Of a stretch of 7,188 bases of DNA, positions 5,984 to 7,188 are shown piece after piece. The DNA comes from Cellulomonadaceae bacterium (GTDB taxonomy: Bacteria > Actinomycetota > Actinomycetes > Actinomycetales > Cellulomonadaceae): positions 1 through 7,188 of the forward strand of contig JAITCK010000012.1 in the NCBI GenBank assembly GCA_031283115.1, in the 5' to 3' direction. The position numbers were made by a program, and so were the translations under genes. The first letter of the stretch is position 1, and each line of letters starts with the position of its first letter. The notes below the pieces were generated by a model that was not told the origin of the DNA, did no database searches, and saw nothing but the letters and a program-made list of their open reading frames with translations.

Positions 5984-6628
5984 CCTTCGGTCACTTTCAT
6001 CTGTCCCGTCACCTTTTTTGGTGATGAGTTGGACGATAGGGTCGACGATGAATCCGACTAGCGTGCCTGCGACAATCCCTGCGGCCATAGCGACGAGCGG
6101 GTGGTCGGCCAGCCAGGCTCCGGCCGCGAATCCGATGAGGGAGGCGTTGAGCGCCCACATGGGGGCGGCTATACCTGAAACCAACATGAAGCGTTTACGA
6201 GGGTAGCCGAGGGCTCCGGCTGTCATGTTGACGGCGATGCGGCCTAAGGGAATGTAGCGGGCAGCGATAATGAATGAGGTTCCCCGCCTGGCGAGGGCGC
6301 GCTGGGCCCAGGCGACGGTGGCTCGTCCTTTGGCGGTGCGTAGGGGCGGTACCCGGTCGGTGCCGATGCGCTGGCCGATGGTGTAAGCCACTTGGTCTCC
6401 GCACCAGGCGCCAACGGCGGCGACAATGAGGAGAAGCCACAGCCAGGGGCGGCCTTGGCTATGCCAGGCCACGGCTAGGGCGGTGATCACGGATTCGCTG
6501 GGCAGGGGCGGGAAGAATCCGTCCATGAAGGCGAGGAACAGCACGCTGGGGTAGACGTACCAGGCTCCGGCGACGCCTAGTATCCACGTCTGGAACTGGT
6601 CGATGATCACCAGCACTTCTGCACTCAT
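5951..6628 (-). CDS. DedA/VTT-domain family membrane protein
   Basis: This is a 225-residue integral membrane protein of the DedA (SNARE-associated/VTT) family, members of which act in membrane homeostasis and, in characterised cases, flip polyprenyl-phosphate or phospholipids. Family marks are the re-entrant segment FPPLPSE (39-45, Glu45), [13 protein letters not shown] (77-89) and [21 protein letters not shown] (123-143 region; the two arginines flank the motif). Hydrophobic segments fall at about 14-38, 62-85, 145-170 and 175-200, followed by a polar tail rich in D, S and R. I prefer the ATG at 6628 (MSAEVLVI), which has AAGGTAGG at good spacing. An in-frame ATG at 6655 has GGAGG touching the codon, which is too close. 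It lies 107 bases after glmM in the same direction, which hints at a role in lipid-carrier recycling for cell-wall synthesis, but this is guesswork. Its 3' end overlaps coaA by 33 bases. Confidence 0.9.
   Translation of the reverse strand: MSAEVLVIIDQFQTWILGVAGAWYVYPSVLFLAFMDGFFPPLPSESVITALAVAWHSQGRPWLWLLLIVAAVGAWCGDQVAYTIGQRIGTDRVPPLRTAKGRATVAWAQRALARRGTSFIIAARYIPLGRIAVNMTAGALGYPRKRFMLVSGIAAPMWALNASLIGFAAGAWLADHPLVAMAAGIVAGTLVGFIVDPIVQLITKKGDGTDESDRRSQFSEPDPLD
5980..5997 (+). terminator. Stop-codon hairpin terminator of coaA
   Basis: GTGACC (5980-5985) and GGTCAC (5989-5994) form a perfect 6-bp stem with a TTC loop, followed by TTT. The TGA stop of coaA (5981-5983) is in the left arm. The hairpin lies inside the 3' coding part of the DedA gene. 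A second repeat, TCACC/GGTGA around six Ts (6009-6024), follows and might help. Confidence 0.5.
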
Positions 6629-6684
6629 GCGCCTACCTTGTCCGCTGTCGCGCATCCTCCGCTATGGGGGACACGCCCGATTGA

Positions 6685-6716
6685 CCCCGGAGACTACCGG
6701 CAGGGTCTCTCAGGGG
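6685..6716 (-). terminator. Possible weak terminator between glmM and the DedA gene
   Basis: GAGAC (6690-6694) pairs with GTCTC (6705-6709), and the flanking CCCC (6685-6688) can pair with GGGG (6713-6716) after a small internal loop. It begins about 20 bases after the glmM stop on the - strand. There is no U tract, so it may only reduce read-through into the DedA gene, or be chance in GC-rich sequence. Confidence 0.3.
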
Positions 6717-6735
6717 AAGATTCTTTGTCACACTT

Positions 6736-7188
6736 TCAGGCAGGCAGCGACAGCCGGTCTTTGACAACGTCGGCGAGGCGGTGGGCAATGATGTCGGCTT
6801 GGTCTTGGGTGGCGGCCTCTACCATGACACGAACCAGAGGTTCAGTGCCCGATGGGCGCAGGAGTACGCGACCGGTTTCCCCCAACTCGGTTTCGGCGGC
6901 GGCGACAGCTTCGGCCAGTACGGGGTCGGTGGTGACGCCGTCCCGGTCTACGCCGGACACGTTGACCAGGATTTGCGGCAGGCGGGGAATGGTTGAGGCT
7001 AACTCGTGCAGGGTTTTGCCAGACCGTTTGATTTCGTGGGCCAGGTTGAGGGCTGACAGCACGCCGTCGCCGGTGGTGGCGAACTCGGCGATGATGATGT
7101 GGCCGGATTGTTCGCCGCCTAGGCCGTGGCCGTGGGCGCGCATGTTTTCGAGCACGTAGCGGTCGCCTACACCGGTTTGTACGGTGTT
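6736..7188 (-). CDS. glmM: Phosphoglucosamine mutase, C-terminal part (5' end outside window)
   Basis: GlmM converts glucosamine-6-phosphate to glucosamine-1-phosphate, the step after GlmS on the way to UDP-GlcNAc. The open frame enters from the right edge and ends in TGA at 6736-6738, giving 150 codons, roughly the last third of a typical protein of about 450 residues. It begins [17 protein letters not shown]. It carries the sugar-binding loop GGEQSGH, with [13 protein letters not shown] after it, and the phosphate-binding loop [17 protein letters not shown] near the C-terminus, both diagnostic of the alpha-D-phosphohexomutase family. The GEQSGH form with the VGDRYV lead-in points to GlmM rather than other phosphohexomutases, and the glmS gene nearby agrees. 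The catalytic serine and metal loop are outside the window, so intactness cannot be judged. Confidence 0.95.
   Translation of the reverse strand, partial: NTVQTGVGDRYVLENMRAHGHGLGGEQSGHIIIAEFATTGDGVLSALNLAHEIKRSGKTLHELASTIPRLPQILVNVSGVDRDGVTTDPVLAEAVAAAETELGETGRVLLRPSGTEPLVRVMVEAATQDQADIIAHRLADVVKDRLSLPA

Noticed and set aside
6638..7159. 173-codon + strand open frame opposite glmM.
   Set aside because: It is antisense to well-conserved glmM codons; its S/T/R-rich translation has no domain.
1..7188. A mobile element, CRISPR array, toxin-antitoxin or defence system anywhere in the window.
   Set aside because: I saw no transposase, integrase, regularly spaced repeats or defence-family motifs; nearly all of the sequence is accounted for by recognisable genes and short spacers.

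Overview
The window is an ordinary chromosomal segment from a GC-rich bacterium, almost certainly an actinomycete. Three things suggest this: the gene set and order (glmM, coaA, glmS, acpS, nnrD resembles the block seen in many actinomycetes), an LLM-class oxidoreductase of the mycobacterial Rv1855c type, and C/G-ended codons throughout. Genus cannot be decided from the sequence. I found no tRNA, rRNA, CRISPR array, insertion sequence, prophage or defence gene, and no convincing undescribed system. The interest lies in compact gene boundaries and several hairpins or palindromes.

Layout, left to right: the last 45 codons of a probable MFS transporter (+, 2-139); a convergent junction with a possible terminator; nnrD (-, 257-1195), a NAD(P)HX dehydratase without the epimerase domain it is often fused to; a 304-bp divergent intergenic region; an LLM-class oxidoreductase (+, 1500-2525); a strong shared terminator; acpS (-, 2591-2944); a 150-bp spacer with three inverted repeats; glmS (-, 3095-4975); a 33-bp divergent spacer; coaA (+, 5009-5983); a DedA/VTT membrane protein (-, 5951-6628) whose 3' end overlaps coaA by 33 bp; and the C-terminal part of glmM (-, 6736-7188), cut by the window edge.

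The genes fall into two linked processes. GlmS makes glucosamine-6-phosphate and GlmM isomerises it to glucosamine-1-phosphate, feeding UDP-GlcNAc and peptidoglycan synthesis; the DedA protein may handle a membrane lipid for the same envelope pathway (inference). CoaA commits pantothenate to coenzyme A, and AcpS uses CoA to charge the acyl carrier protein. NnrD repairs damaged NAD(P)H. The LLM oxidoreductase lies on the opposite strand inside this block with its own promoter-like sequence and terminator, so it is probably a separate transcription unit.

Regulatory reading: candidate -10 hexamers sit only 6-7 nt before the starts of the LLM gene, glmS and coaA, which suggests leaderless or nearly leaderless mRNAs. 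All promoter, operator and terminator calls are by eye.
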